DNA of 64,000 nt from Dysgonomonas sp. PF1-14 (GCF_029892965.1 NZ_JARXWN010000019.1:1-64000), one strand, 5' to 3'; counted from the stretch's first letter, positions 45,275-54,808 are shown. A program made the numbers and translations. The notes: generated by a model from the sequence alone, not told the origin.

Positions 45275-47563
45275 ATGAAAAGTTATATTTATACAAAAAT
45301 TGTATTATTAAGTGCCCTCTCTTTTCTATTCTTACCCAATATTTATGCTAAAGACGGTTTGTCGAAAGACACACTTTATACCGAATTGAAGAAAGATATT
45401 GTAATCCTCTCATCCACAAAAGAAACGAATAGTCTGAAATCGTTGCCTGCGGCCGTTTCGGTATTCTCTCCTAAAAATCTGGAAGGATTACAAGTGTATT
45501 CATTGAAAGACCTCAGCTCGATAGTACCCAACTATTTTGCAGCCGATTATGGTTCTAAAATGACAAGTCCGTTATATATACGCGGTATTGGTGCGCGTTC
45601 GGGAGATCAGACAGTAAGTATGTATGTAGACAATGTACCATACTTCAATACTACCTCATTCGACGCCGAGCTGTTCGATATTCAGCGGGTAGAAGTGTTA
45701 CGCGGTACACAAGGTACGCTGTACGGACGGAATGCAATGGGTGGAATTATCAATATTTATACTTTTTCTCCACTCAATTATGAAGGCACTACTATAAAAG
45801 TCGGAGGTGGAAGCCATGGCCAGCTTTCAGGGAATGCTTCACATTACCGGCGTTTAGGCAGTAAGATGGGGGTTTCGATAGGAGCTTACTACAAGCAGGA
45901 TGACGGTTATTTCACAAACCAGTATAACGGAAAGAAAGTGGACGATCTGAAAAACGGAGGCGGTCGTGCTAAGTTTGCATGGGAAATTACTCCCCGTTTT
46001 TCGGCAACATATTCCGTAAGCTTCGATTATGTAGATCAGGGAGCTTTTCCGTATGCCAATATAGAGACAACCGAGATAGATTACAATTCAGACAGCTACT
46101 ATAAGCGGAAACTACTAACCAATGGGCTTGCTCTTCGTTATGCAGGGAAGGGTTATGAAATAAATTCTACGACAGGGTATCAGTATCTGAACGATGATAT
46201 GAATATGGATCAGGACTATACGCCTAAATCATATTTCCAGATCAATCAGCGTCAGCGCCAGAACTCAATTAGTCAGGAAGTAACTATTAAATCTACATCC
46301 AAATCCCGATACCAATGGTCTTTTGGAGGATACGGTTTCTATGATTACCTGCATACCACATCGCCGGTGTATATGATGGAAGACGGAATTGCCCAGTACC
46401 TACAAAAGCCGCTTGATAATGCGCATGCCGGAAATCCGATGATGCCCGAGATTAAGTTTACGGACAATGTTATCGATCTCAACAGTAATTTCAGACGTCC
46501 AATCTATGGCGCGGCGGCATTCCATCAGTCTACTTTCAATGACCTGTTTGCAACACCCGGTTTGTCGGTTACACTCGGCTTACGTCTCGACTATGAAAAG
46601 ACAGAACTGAAATATTATTCTGATGCATTGGCAAATTATACGATCAAGCCGCAAGGCTCGCCCGTTGCCATCCCTCAGGTAGCGAAGGCATTGCTCGAAG
46701 GACGTTCGTCCGACGATTTCCTCGAACTGTTACCAAAAGGTGTTATAAAATACCAGATAAATCCGGCTTCACATCTGTATGTTTCTGCTTCGCGCGGTTA
46801 CAAAGCGGGAGGGAACAATATACAAATATTTGCCGATCTGTTACAGGAGGCTCTCGAAGGCGCTATGCGTCAGAGTGAAATGACAGAAGAACAGGTAAAC
46901 AGCCGCATCGCTTACAAACCCGAATATAGCTGGAATTACGAACTTGGTGGTCAGGCGGATATTATCAGTAATACATTGTCTACCAATTTCGCCCTATATT
47001 ACATAGATGTGCGCGATGTGCAGATCACGCAATTTATCAACAATCGTGGTGGCCGCATGGTCAGTAATGCCGGAAAAGCAGTAAGTAAAGGTTTCGAGGT
47101 GGGATTGAAAGCTCGTCCGTGCAATGGCTTTTATCTGTATGCCAATTACGGATTTGCCGATGCCCGTTTCAAAGATTATCTGGTAAAAGATGGTGAGGGG
47201 GATATTGTTGAGAATTATACTAACAATCACATTCCGTTTGCACCCGGCTTCACATTCAGTGTCGGCGGCAGTATTTCGTACGATTTCAAACATAAAACGA
47301 TACTCGACCGTTTTACGTTTGATACCAATTTTTCCGGAGTCGGAAAAATTTATTGGGCAGAAGACAATGAAATGTCACAGGGCTTTTACGGAACGCTGAA
47401 TGCACATCTGGCATTGGAGAAAAGCATCTTTACCCTTGAGTTCTGGGGAAAGAATATTCTCGACAGGGATTATAACGCCTTCTTGTTCGAATCTATGGGT
47501 TCATACTATGCACAGAAATCAAAACCGGCACGTTGGGGTGCTTCATTGAAAATAAAGTTGTAA
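45275..47563 (+). CDS. TonB-dependent outer-membrane receptor
   Basis: 762 residues from ATG 45275. Signal peptide 1-25 (NIYAKDG). The plug domain (SLPAAVSVFSPKNLEGLQ, LYIRGIGARSGDQTVSMYVDNVPYFNT, IQRVEVLRGTQGTLYGRNAMGGIINIYT) and a 22-strand-type barrel ending in an aromatic-rich strand (WGASLKIKL) are standard for FecA/CirA-like receptors. It lacks the N-terminal carboxypeptidase-like domain and a SusD partner, so siderophore, vitamin or metal uptake is likelier than glycan import. It is a single gene; no substrate clue nearby. Confidence 0.9.
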   Translation: MKSYIYTKIVLLSALSFLFLPNIYAKDGLSKDTLYTELKKDIVILSSTKETNSLKSLPAAVSVFSPKNLEGLQVYSLKDLSSIVPNYFAADYGSKMTSPLYIRGIGARSGDQTVSMYVDNVPYFNTTSFDAELFDIQRVEVLRGTQGTLYGRNAMGGIINIYTFSPLNYEGTTIKVGGGSHGQLSGNASHYRRLGSKMGVSIGAYYKQDDGYFTNQYNGKKVDDLKNGGGRAKFAWEITPRFSATYSVSFDYVDQGAFPYANIETTEIDYNSDSYYKRKLLTNGLALRYAGKGYEINSTTGYQYLNDDMNMDQDYTPKSYFQINQRQRQNSISQEVTIKSTSKSRYQWSFGGYGFYDYLHTTSPVYMMEDGIAQYLQKPLDNAHAGNPMMPEIKFTDNVIDLNSNFRRPIYGAAAFHQSTFNDLFATPGLSVTLGLRLDYEKTELKYYSDALANYTIKPQGSPVAIPQVAKALLEGRSSDDFLELLPKGVIKYQINPASHLYVSASRGYKAGGNNIQIFADLLQEALEGAMRQSEMTEEQVNSRIAYKPEYSWNYELGGQADIISNTLSTNFALYYIDVRDVQITQFINNRGGRMVSNAGKAVSKGFEVGLKARPCNGFYLYANYGFADARFKDYLVKDGEGDIVENYTNNHIPFAPGFTFSVGGSISYDFKHKTILDRFTFDTNFSGVGKIYWAEDNEMSQGFYGTLNAHLALEKSIFTLEFWGKNILDRDYNAFLFESMGSYYAQKSKPARWGASLKIKL

Positions 47564-47654
47564 TTTTGTGCCTCATTTATAGTTCGTAGCGACCGGTTGA
47601 CTGAGAGGAAGAATGCTTGTAACTTGTCACTCGTAACTCGTAACTTAAAAAGGC

Positions 47655-48842
47655 ATGAATTATAAAAAAATAAAGCTTAAGCCTAAAAAAGAAGAATCTT
47701 TAAGGCGTTTTCACCCTTGGGTATTTTCGGGAGCAGTGCAGCCAAAAACCGATAGTATAGAGGAAGGAGAGGTGGTTAACGTATATACTGCCAATGATGA
47801 ATTTATTGCCGTAGGGCATTTTCAGATAGGAAGTATCGAAGTACGGGTACTCTCTTTCGAAGAAGAGGCAATAGATCAGTCTTTCTGGGAAAAACGACTG
47901 TCGGCTGCCTTTGAACTGAGAAAATCTATAGGATTGGTGACATCGGCCAACAATTCGTATCGCCTTGTTCATGGTGAAGGAGACAATCTGCCCGGACTGA
48001 TAATAGATGTGTACGGCGAAACGGCTGTCATTCAATCGCATTCGGTAGGCATGCACGAAGATCGTCTGGCTGTATGCGAGGCATTGAAGGTAGTGCTGGG
48101 TGATACGTTGAAAAATATATACTATAAATCGGAAACTACATTGCCCTTTAAGGCCAATCTCGGTGCGGAGAATGAATATCTATACGGAGGTATGGATGTA
48201 AATGAAATAGCATTGGAGAACGGTCTGAAATTTTACCCTGACTGGGTGAAAGGACAAAAGACCGGATTTTTTGTCGATCAGCGCGACAACAGGGCTTTAC
48301 TGGAGCGTTATGCTAAAGACCGTTCTGTGCTGAATATGTTTTGCTATACAGGTGGTTTCTCATTCTATGCCATGCGTGGACAGGCCAAACTGGTTCATTC
48401 GGTAGACAGCTCATCGAAAGCAGTAATGCTGACCAATAAGAATGTAGAGATCAATTTTCCTGACGATAAACGGCACGAAGCTTATGCAGAAGATGCTTTC
48501 AAGTTTTTAGGTAATATAGATAAAGGAGCATATGACCTTATCGTTCTCGATCCGCCTGCCTTTGCCAAACACAGAGGTGCTATCAGAAACGCATTACAAG
48601 GATATAAACGTCTCAATGCCGTAGCCTTTGATAAAGTAGCTTCGGGAGGTATCGTGTTTACGTTTTCCTGTTCGCAGGTGATTACCAAAGAGGCTTTCCG
48701 TCTGGCGGTATTCAGTGCGGCGGCTATGTCGGGGCGAAAGGTGAGGATATTGCATCAGTTGAGCCAGCCTGCCGATCATCCTATCAATATCTATCATCCG
48801 GAAGGTGAATATCTTAAAGGACTTGTATTATATGTAGAATAA
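47655..48842 (+). CDS. Class I SAM-dependent rRNA methyltransferase (RlmI-like)
   Basis: 395 residues. An N-terminal PUA domain (LKPKKEESLRRFHPWVFSGAV) is followed by a Rossmann methyltransferase with GQKTGFFVDQRDNR, LNMFCYTGGFSFYA (SAM binding), DLIVLDPPAFAK and FSCSQ (catalytic Cys region). This architecture is that of 23S rRNA m5C methyltransferases such as RlmI. The 91 nt before it contain short tandem TAACTTGT/TAACTCGT repeats (about 47616-47648). Confidence 0.9.
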   Translation: MNYKKIKLKPKKEESLRRFHPWVFSGAVQPKTDSIEEGEVVNVYTANDEFIAVGHFQIGSIEVRVLSFEEEAIDQSFWEKRLSAAFELRKSIGLVTSANNSYRLVHGEGDNLPGLIIDVYGETAVIQSHSVGMHEDRLAVCEALKVVLGDTLKNIYYKSETTLPFKANLGAENEYLYGGMDVNEIALENGLKFYPDWVKGQKTGFFVDQRDNRALLERYAKDRSVLNMFCYTGGFSFYAMRGQAKLVHSVDSSSKAVMLTNKNVEINFPDDKRHEAYAEDAFKFLGNIDKGAYDLIVLDPPAFAKHRGAIRNALQGYKRLNAVAFDKVASGGIVFTFSCSQVITKEAFRLAVFSAAAMSGRKVRILHQLSQPADHPINIYHPEGEYLKGLVLYVE

Positions 48843-49545
48843 TCTGTTTTACAGAACTTGTAAGGACGAATAGTCATTTACCACTACAAGCATCGATTAT
48901 TCAGATAATACCAATAGGGTTTATACTCAATACGATTATATACATATTGTTATCAGAGTTTTAGTTGCCTCCACTTTTAAGTGGAGAATAAAGAAAGTAT
49001 CCATAGAAAGGCTTTAGCCAAAATAGGTTCGACTAAAGTCGTATTCATTTTCATTATTTGCTCCTTATAGTTTAATCTGTTGTTCTATACCTCGAAATTC
49101 TCAGTTTGTGATTTTTCCGGTTGGGCAGCCATTCCATCGATGAATATATTCATTGTAGCTATTCATGACAGAAAGGTAAATAAGGTAAAAACGGCTAGTA
49201 GAGGAAGATTCTTTCTTTATTTCTCATCTTTTAAGATTGTCATTAGTTTGACACTTAATATATAGACGTAAAGAAAGCGCATGATATACTCTCTGCGACT
49301 GTTGAAAAAACGAAAACTCGATTTTTGTGGTAGTTGATGGCTAGTCATACATATTATTCATTACACTACAGTTTGTGTACATACAATCTTGGTTGTTTTT
49401 TATAACAATAGATCTTTTGAGCTTCTTCGTTTTCTAAATAATGCGAAGGGTCTCTTCTATCAAAAGAGACCCTTCCTTCTAGTCAGAATAATATAACGAA
49501 ACTAGAAATATTTTCAGACACATCTTCCTTCTGGCTATTATATAT
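48843..49545. other. 703-nt intergenic region with three small palindromes
   Basis: Hairpin-forming sequences occur at 48969-48986 (8-bp stem), 49010-49019 (GGCTTTAGCC) and 49030-49041 (CGACTAAAGTCG), close together as in a REP-like or miniature element. A 62-codon frame at 49080-49265 shows no motif and is not called. A stronger hairpin lies at 49446. Confidence 0.5.
49446..49474. terminator. Hairpin downstream of the purine permease
   Basis: An 11-bp perfect stem (49446-49456 with 49464-49474) and 7-nt loop, 70 nt past the stop of the minus-strand permease. T-richness is weak on both sides. Confidence 0.55.
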
Positions 49546-50871
49546 TTAATGTCCGAGCAAGTGTGAGGCATCCAGTATTATCTTTAGCAGGAACAATACG
49601 GCAATCACATAAACGGTTACCGATACATCTTTCGATTTACCTGAGCAGACTTTGATGAATGCGAAACTCAGCATGCCGAAAACGATACCCTCAGCAATAC
49701 TGTATGTAAACGGCATGAACACGATGGTAAGGAATGCAGGTAAGCCTTCGCTCATATCGTTGAAGTTGATCTTTGCTACCGACGATATCATAAACAATCC
49801 TACAATAACCAATGCCGGAGCTGTTGCCGCAGCGGGAACCATCAGGAATAAAGGGGCAAAGAACAACGCCAGTACAAACATCATAGCTGTGCTTACAGCC
49901 GTCAGACCTGTTCGTCCACCGGAGGCTACACCCGAAGCACTCTCTACGTATGATGTGATTGTGCTTGTTCCCAATACGGCGCCTACTGTAGTGCCCAGAG
50001 CATCGGCAAACAGAGCCTTTTTCATCTGTGGGAAGTTACCATCTTCGTCTGCAAGTCCGGCTTTAGAGACTACTCCGATCAGCGTGCCTACTGTATCAAA
50101 CAAATTCACAAATAAGAATGTGAATACTACAATCAACATATCGAAAGTGAATATATGGTTCCATTCAAATTTGGCGAAGATAGGTGCAATTGACGGCGGC
50201 ATACTTACCACTGCTCCTTCAGGTAGTTTTACGTCTCCCAATATGATACCGAACAGGGTGGCGACAACAATACCGATAAGAATAGAACCATTCACATTGC
50301 GCACAAATAGTACAGCTGTTATCAGCAATCCGAGCAATGCAATCCAGACACTATGTTGGGAGAAGTCGCCTATTGTCAGTAAGGTATTTTCGTTTGCTAC
50401 GACTATACCCGCACCTTTCAGTCCTATCAGTGTGATAAAGAGGCCGATTCCCACAGGTATAGCATCCTTAAGTACCTTAGGAATACTTTTTACGATCAGT
50501 TCACGTATGTTGAAGAATGTGAGCAGGATAAATATAATACCTTCGATGAATACGGCCGTCAGGGCAAATTGCCATGAATAGCCCATACCCAGTACTACCG
50601 AGAATGCAAAGAAGCTGTTAAGTCCCATGCCGGGCGCTTGTGCAATTGGTAGTTTGGCTAGAAATGCCATCAATAACGTGGCAAAGATAGTGGCCAGAGC
50701 CGTAGTTGTAAACAGGGCATCCTTGTCCATTCCTGTAGCCGACAGGATGCTTGGGTTCACGATCAGTATATAAGACATGGTAAGAAAGGTGATCAGACCA
50801 GCTAGAAGTTCCTTACGTATTGTAGTCTTATTCTCTGATAACTTAAATGTGCGTTCAAGAAGATTTTTCAT
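49546..50871 (-). CDS. NCS2-family purine permease (AzgA/PbuG type)
   Basis: 441 residues, 12-14 membrane segments. RKELLAGLITFLTMSYILIVNPSIL, APGMGLNSFFAF, VNLFDTVGTLIGV and GTSTITSYVESASGVASGGRTGLTAV are signatures of the adenine/guanine/hypoxanthine branch of NCS2. It should import purine bases with protons across the inner membrane. It follows the DUF5020 gene by 12 nt, making an outer-plus-inner-membrane pair. Confidence 0.92.
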   Translation of the reverse strand: MKNLLERTFKLSENKTTIRKELLAGLITFLTMSYILIVNPSILSATGMDKDALFTTTALATIFATLLMAFLAKLPIAQAPGMGLNSFFAFSVVLGMGYSWQFALTAVFIEGIIFILLTFFNIRELIVKSIPKVLKDAIPVGIGLFITLIGLKGAGIVVANENTLLTIGDFSQHSVWIALLGLLITAVLFVRNVNGSILIGIVVATLFGIILGDVKLPEGAVVSMPPSIAPIFAKFEWNHIFTFDMLIVVFTFLFVNLFDTVGTLIGVVSKAGLADEDGNFPQMKKALFADALGTTVGAVLGTSTITSYVESASGVASGGRTGLTAVSTAMMFVLALFFAPLFLMVPAAATAPALVIVGLFMISSVAKINFNDMSEGLPAFLTIVFMPFTYSIAEGIVFGMLSFAFIKVCSGKSKDVSVTVYVIAVLFLLKIILDASHLLGH

Positions 50872-50883
50872 TGTTGTTCAAAC

Positions 50884-51600
50884 TTAAAAATTCCATTTAG
50901 CCGCAATAGTTGGGTTCACGTATGTACGGTTCTTCTCTGCTGTCAGGAAGTTATTACTTATTTCTATCTCCGTACCGAACGAAAGGTTCTCTGTTACATT
51001 ATACCAGAATTGCGGCTCTGTAAGCAAGATGACTTTCTTGCCGCTTTTACCTTCTCCGTGTGTGGTATTCTTGTTCTGAGTCCACAGGTCAAGGAATCCG
51101 GATAGAGTGACTTTATTGTTGAAGAGGTTTGTACCCCATATAATAGTCCATTGCACATCGTTACTCACCTTTTCGAAGGCATTGTACTTATACACGAGAT
51201 AAGTGCTTAGGTTTACTCCTTTTATATTTGTAGCATACGATGGCCCTACCATATAGGCATTGGCAATGGAGAATCCGAAGTTCTCTGATTTGCCTACTCC
51301 TCCATTAAACTCTAAGTGCGCCATGATGGGCGATTTAGCAATCTTTATGTCACGTGCTATTTCCAGATACATTGTGCCTATATTTCCCCTGCTCTGATTA
51401 AAGTCGAGGTCGACAAACATGAAAGTAGACCCCCATTTATCGGGTTTAAATATTTCAAATGTCGCTGTAAAGTAATTTTTCTGTGAAAGCTGATCACCAT
51501 GCAACGCATGTCGAGGATCGAAGTGTAACTGCAAATTCTGTGAATACATCGCAAGAGAAGCAATGAACAGAATGATTGAGAAGAATGCTTTTTTCATCAT
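50884..51600 (-). CDS. DUF5020 family outer-membrane protein (Tsx-like channel candidate)
   Basis: 238 residues from ATG 51600. Signal peptide 1-20 (LAMYSQ). The rest is a beta-strand pattern with alternating aromatic residues, ending in a terminal strand closing with Trp-Asn-Phe, as in small barrels. LQLHFDPRH, FVDLDFN and YLEIARDI fit DUF5020, which I regard as Tsx-like (inference). Position directly before a purine permease suggests nucleoside or base passage through the outer membrane. The longer frame from 51630 starts inside the -7 element and is rejected. Confidence 0.82.
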   Translation of the reverse strand: MMKKAFFSIILFIASLAMYSQNLQLHFDPRHALHGDQLSQKNYFTATFEIFKPDKWGSTFMFVDLDFNQSRGNIGTMYLEIARDIKIAKSPIMAHLEFNGGVGKSENFGFSIANAYMVGPSYATNIKGVNLSTYLVYKYNAFEKVSNDVQWTIIWGTNLFNNKVTLSGFLDLWTQNKNTTHGEGKSGKKVILLTEPQFWYNVTENLSFGTEIEISNNFLTAEKNRTYVNPTIAAKWNF

Positions 51601-51627
51601 ACGTACAAGATTTTTATATTTAAGCTG

Positions 51628-51635
51628 CAAAAATA
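51628..51635 (-). promoter_or_regulatory. -7 element before DUF5020 (decides the start)
   Basis: TATTTTTG on the minus strand, 27 nt before ATG 51600. It rules out initiation at 51630. No clear -33 TTTG is visible. Confidence 0.45.
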
Positions 51636-51768
51636 GACAAAATTTAATATTGTATGCTTACTTATTCATCATTAACTAGATAAAGTTATTAACAGAAAGA
51701 CAAAACATTGCCAGAATCCTTTGCTGAAAACAAATAGCTGCCAAATAGTATAATTTCTCTCATTTTAT

Positions 51769-51799
51769 TTTGGATTAATAAAAGAATATAATATCTTTG
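51769..51799 (+). promoter_or_regulatory. Promoter of tRNA-Pro
   Basis: TTTG (51769-51772), 19-nt spacer and TATCTTTG (51792-51799): a full match to the Bacteroidetes consensus, 18 nt before the tRNA. Confidence 0.85.
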
Positions 51800-51817
51800 C
51801 ACCGCATTAGGCAAATA

Positions 51818-51892
51818 CGGGATGTAGCGCAGTCCGGTTAGCGCACCTGCTTTGGGAGCAGGGGGTCCCAGGTTCGAATCCTGGTATCCCGA
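51818..51892 (+). tRNA. tRNA-Pro (TGG anticodon)
   Basis: Acceptor CGGGATG pairs with TATCCCG (51885-51891, one wobble), discriminator A at 51892. The anticodon arm CCTGC-TTTGGGA-GCAGG has loop anticodon TGG. The T-arm GGTTCGAATCC is standard. The 3' CCA is not encoded. The gene borders the recombinase/restriction island and could be its original insertion point, although no tRNA-end duplicate is visible in the window. Confidence 0.96.
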
Positions 51893-51904
51893 CGGTTGAA
51901 AAAG

Positions 51905-51940
51905 AAAGAGTTAGACGAAAAATCTAACTCTTTTTGTTTT
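51905..51940 (+). terminator. Terminator after tRNA-Pro
   Basis: An 11-bp perfect stem (51905-51915 with 51923-51933) and T-rich tail just after the tRNA. Confidence 0.85.
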
Positions 51941-52054
51941 TATATGTACATGCAATTTGCATGCAACTTTGTGGATTCGATACGAAACTTTAGCATCTAA
52001 AGAAACACGAGAGTGCAGGGATCCTTCGTCAAGTTTTCATATACTTCCTTCTTT

Positions 52055-52071
52055 TTACATCTGATATACAC
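52055..52071 (+). repeat. 17-bp direct repeat, left copy
   Basis: TTACATCTGATATACAC, identical to 62434-62450. The copies lie 7 nt past the recombinase stop and 96 nt before the hsdR start, so they enclose exactly the recombinase-hsd module. Possible att-type or deletion/duplication boundary. Confidence 0.75.
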
Positions 52072-52077
52072 TTCTTT

Positions 52078-53004
52078 TTATCTCAATATTTTAAACATTT
52101 GATCTATACATTTCTTTTTTTGCTCCATATTTGGATGGACGTATAAGTTTAATGTGGTACTTATGTTAGAGTGACCTAAAATAACACTAACCGTTTTGTA
52201 ATCACACTTACTTTCGATGCATCTAGTGGCGAAGCTGTGTCGAAGGCCATGAAATTTAAGCTCTGGCATATCCAACTCTTTCATTAGCTTTTTATAGTAA
52301 TTTCTGTATGTTCGTGGTTCGGTTGGTTTAGCATCATTTGTTAATAGAAAAAAGGAGTTATTCACTACCTTCTTAATCGGCTTTAGCATCTTTAGCAAAT
52401 CTCGGCTCATCGGAATGTCCCGAATGGAATTTTTTGTTTTAGGAGAATCAATGATAAGTTCAGTCCGCCTATCGTCATCTTCAATAATGTAAATTCGCTG
52501 GATCGTTTTTCTAATATTAATAACCCCCATATCAGTATCAATGTCTTCCCATGTTAATGCACAAATCTCTCCTATTCGAATACCAGCACTTAAACAGATA
52601 TAAATTCCTAAGTTTTTGAATGTAAAATGTTCTTGAACATAATTCATGATTTTCTTTTGATTGCTTTTACTTAGAACTTCAATTTCGTATTTTTCCCTCT
52701 CCGTCGGGAATTGGATGTCAAATTGCTGATACTCTATAAGTTTGTTTTTAACACCAAACTTCAAAATCATTTTCAGGACAATCAAAATATCTTTAATCGT
52801 TTTTTGACTTAACCCTCCGTTCAGTTTCATGAGTACAAATTTCTGAACATCAGACTCTTCCACGCTAAATTGGTTGCCAAAACTTGGTAATAGATGGTTT
52901 TCAATCAAAAGCGTATATGCGGAATAGCTTGATTTCTTCACATACTGCTTTTTGTCATTTTTCCAAAGGTCGATAACTCTACTGATTTTTACTTTTTCTG
53001 TCAT
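52078..53004 (-). CDS. Tyrosine recombinase of the hsdS inversion locus
   Basis: 308 residues. An N-terminal SAM-like core-binding domain (about 1-100) is followed by the catalytic domain: SAGIRIGEICALTW (Arg near 141), HGLRHSFATR (near 251), ILGHSNISTTLNLYVH (His and Tyr near 288). All catalytic residues are present. It lies directly beside promoterless hsdS copies with a long inverted repeat, the arrangement of Bacteroidales shufflon-type recombinases that invert hsdS. It could instead integrate the 10-kb module. The ATG at 53004 sits about 65 nt from the left inverted repeat. Confidence 0.92.
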   Translation of the reverse strand: MTEKVKISRVIDLWKNDKKQYVKKSSYSAYTLLIENHLLPSFGNQFSVEESDVQKFVLMKLNGGLSQKTIKDILIVLKMILKFGVKNKLIEYQQFDIQFPTEREKYEIEVLSKSNQKKIMNYVQEHFTFKNLGIYICLSAGIRIGEICALTWEDIDTDMGVINIRKTIQRIYIIEDDDRRTELIIDSPKTKNSIRDIPMSRDLLKMLKPIKKVVNNSFFLLTNDAKPTEPRTYRNYYKKLMKELDMPELKFHGLRHSFATRCIESKCDYKTVSVILGHSNISTTLNLYVHPNMEQKKKCIDQMFKILR

Positions 53005-53068
53005 AATTTTCTGATTTTATATTTTTAATTAAAAGAACATACAGAAAGTTTTAAGTTACAAATATCCT

Positions 53069-53118
53069 CAATTTTCCAAATTTGAGATTTCCGGAGTTTG
53101 AGGGGGAGTGGGAAGAGA
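53069..53118 (+). repeat. 50-bp inverted repeat, left arm
   Basis: Perfect inverted copy of 56492-56541. It encodes the shared hsdS start region (NLRFPEFEGEWEE). Inversion between the arms would put hsdS-A in place of the expressed hsdS behind hsdM. Confidence 0.95.
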
Positions 53119-54260
53119 AAAAACTCGGAGAAATCTGTAAGTTCGTAAGAGGCCCATTTGGAAGTGCTCTCAAAAAAGAGTTTTTCATTAATGACGGTTA
53201 TGCAGTTTATGAACAATCTCATGCAATACACAATAACTTTGATTCTTTTAGATATTATATCTCAGAAGAAAAATTCAACAGTTTAAGGCGATTTTCTGTT
53301 GAACCCAAAGATATTATAATGAGTTGTTCTGGAACTATGGGAAAGTTTGCAATTATACCAGAGAAATCAAAAAAAGGTGTAATAAATCAAGCTCTTCTGA
53401 AATTAACCTCCAAAGAGAATTTCAATCATAAATTTATTAAGATTGCTTTAGAACTACCTCAGATCCAAAATAAACTTTTGTCTCAATCGGCAGGAGGTGC
53501 TATAAAAAATGTTGTGGGAATACCTCAACTAAAAGAAATAGGATTATATATTCCAAAACCAATAGAACAGAATAAAATAGCCTCTTTTTTATCTCTCATC
53601 GATCAGCGTATCGAAACCCAAAACAAAATAATTGAGAAATATGAGTCCCTAATTAAAGGGATTATGGATTTCCATTTTAAAAAATCTAGGCGTAATGTTT
53701 TTTTTATAAAAGAGTTAGGAGAATACTTTAATGTAATGAATCTTTCAAAAGGAGATTTATCTGATAACGGAAAGGAATGTATTCTATATGGAGAATTATT
53801 TACCACATATGGGTGTGTCATCAATGAAGTAAAAAGTAGAACAACAAAAGATAATTGTAAATTAACGCTTAGCTCAAGAAATGATTTATTATTTCCATCC
53901 TCTACGACCGTTGACGCATACTCTTTGATATCTCCATCAGCAATTCTTAAAGAAGACATTATTTTAGGGGGAGATATGTTTGGCATTCATATAAACGAGA
54001 ATTTCAATAATGAGTATCTCAGCTATTTGTTTAATTATATATATAAACAAGAACTAGCAAAGTATGCTAAAGGTAGTACAATTATTCATTTACACTATAA
54101 TGAAATTAGGAATGCAAAAATTGAAATCCCTTCATTAGAAGAACAAAGGAAAAGTGTGAAAGTACTAAGATTATTACAAGAGAAAATTATTATTGAAAAA
54201 TGCTTGTTACAGACATCTGTGAAACAGAAAGAATATTTACTTCAACAAATGTTTATATGA
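53082..54260 (+). CDS. hsdS: hsdS-A: silent full-length specificity subunit (promoterless)
   Basis: About 392 codons from a TTG that is really an internal Leu codon; an in-frame TAA at 53052 and the absence of ATG show that the gene has no start of its own. It begins inside the inverted repeat with RFPEFEGEWEEKKL. TRD1 is about 20-165, the central conserved helix is IPKPIEQNKIASFLSLIDQRIETQNKIIEKYESLIKG, TRD2 about 220-360, and the distal helix ends QKEYLLQQMFI. The last eight bases overlap the end of hsdS-B. It would be expressed only after inversion. Confidence 0.88.
   Translation: MRFPEFEGEWEEKKLGEICKFVRGPFGSALKKEFFINDGYAVYEQSHAIHNNFDSFRYYISEEKFNSLRRFSVEPKDIIMSCSGTMGKFAIIPEKSKKGVINQALLKLTSKENFNHKFIKIALELPQIQNKLLSQSAGGAIKNVVGIPQLKEIGLYIPKPIEQNKIASFLSLIDQRIETQNKIIEKYESLIKGIMDFHFKKSRRNVFFIKELGEYFNVMNLSKGDLSDNGKECILYGELFTTYGCVINEVKSRTTKDNCKLTLSSRNDLLFPSSTTVDAYSLISPSAILKEDIILGGDMFGIHINENFNNEYLSYLFNYIYKQELAKYAKGSTIIHLHYNEIRNAKIEIPSLEEQRKSVKVLRLLQEKIIIEKCLLQTSVKQKEYLLQQMFI
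53650..53665 (+). repeat. Central inverted repeat of hsdS-A
   Basis: TAATTAAAGGGATTAT, with its reverse complement at 54776-54791 in hsdS-B (25 nt around it match except two bases). It codes for SLIKGI(M/I)D and would allow exchange of the second target-recognition domains of A and B. Confidence 0.75.
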
Positions 54261-54801
54261 AAAGGCTTTGAAGCAGGTAGTTCTTTTGTCTATAGAAATT
54301 TGCAAGGATACTTTTCTCAACAAGAATTTTCTGGTCAATAGAGGATAAAACATTAGCAATTTTTTCTTGTTTCGTAAACTCAGGGCAGTATATTAACTCA
54401 TTTCCATAATCCTTAAAATAGATGTGTGGAATCCCAGACCCAACTTTATATCTTTCAAAATTAAGACTTTGCATATAGTAGTAGATATACTTCAGGCATA
54501 TCTTATTTTTTGCCATAAGATAGTTTAGAGTTCCAATGACGGAGTATTTATCAGAAGCATATTGCAGCTTTCCGACATTTGATCCATCTTTTATTATTAA
54601 AATTGAATCTCCATTTACATGGTGTTGAGAGAAATGAGCGAAAATCCCAGCTGCTCCATAAACTGGATATATACCTTCGTTTGCCAAGACTTCACTTTCT
54701 GTTAGAGCAGATGAATGACAGGTAAGGCAGTCTTTTAACATGACATCTTTCTCTTTGTCCCTGAAAAGAGAATCTATAATCCCTTTAATTAAGGATCCTT
54801 T
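54253..54801 (-). pseudogene. hsdS-B: silent half specificity gene (TRD2 reservoir)
   Basis: About 182 codons of coding sequence without a start. It begins at the central repeat (KGSLIKGIIDSLF), followed by one target-recognition domain (LTCHSSALTESEVLANEGIYPVYGAAGIF to FTKQEKIANVLSSIDQKI) and the distal conserved helix ending QKNYLLQSLFI. It is not decay but a storage copy: inversion through the central repeat would attach this TRD2 to the TRD1 of hsdS-A. An ATG at 54903 lies in antisense to hsdS-C and is not meaningful. Confidence 0.82.
54776..54791 (-). repeat. Central inverted repeat of hsdS-B
   Basis: Partner of 53650-53665, in the opposite orientation. Confidence 0.75.
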
Positions 54802-54808
54802 ATCCTTT

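Noticed and set aside
47616-47648. Short TAACTTGT/TAACTCGT tandem repeats before the methyltransferase
   Set aside because: Very short and imperfect, of a type often seen between Bacteroidetes genes; no function can be supported.
49080-49265. 61-codon + strand frame in the 48843-49545 gap
   Set aside because: No recognisable motif, and no promoter or start context. Downstream of the palindrome cluster.
49652-50581. 309-codon open frame on the + strand
   Set aside because: Antisense to the purine permease, which has full family motifs. The product is low-complexity and matches nothing.
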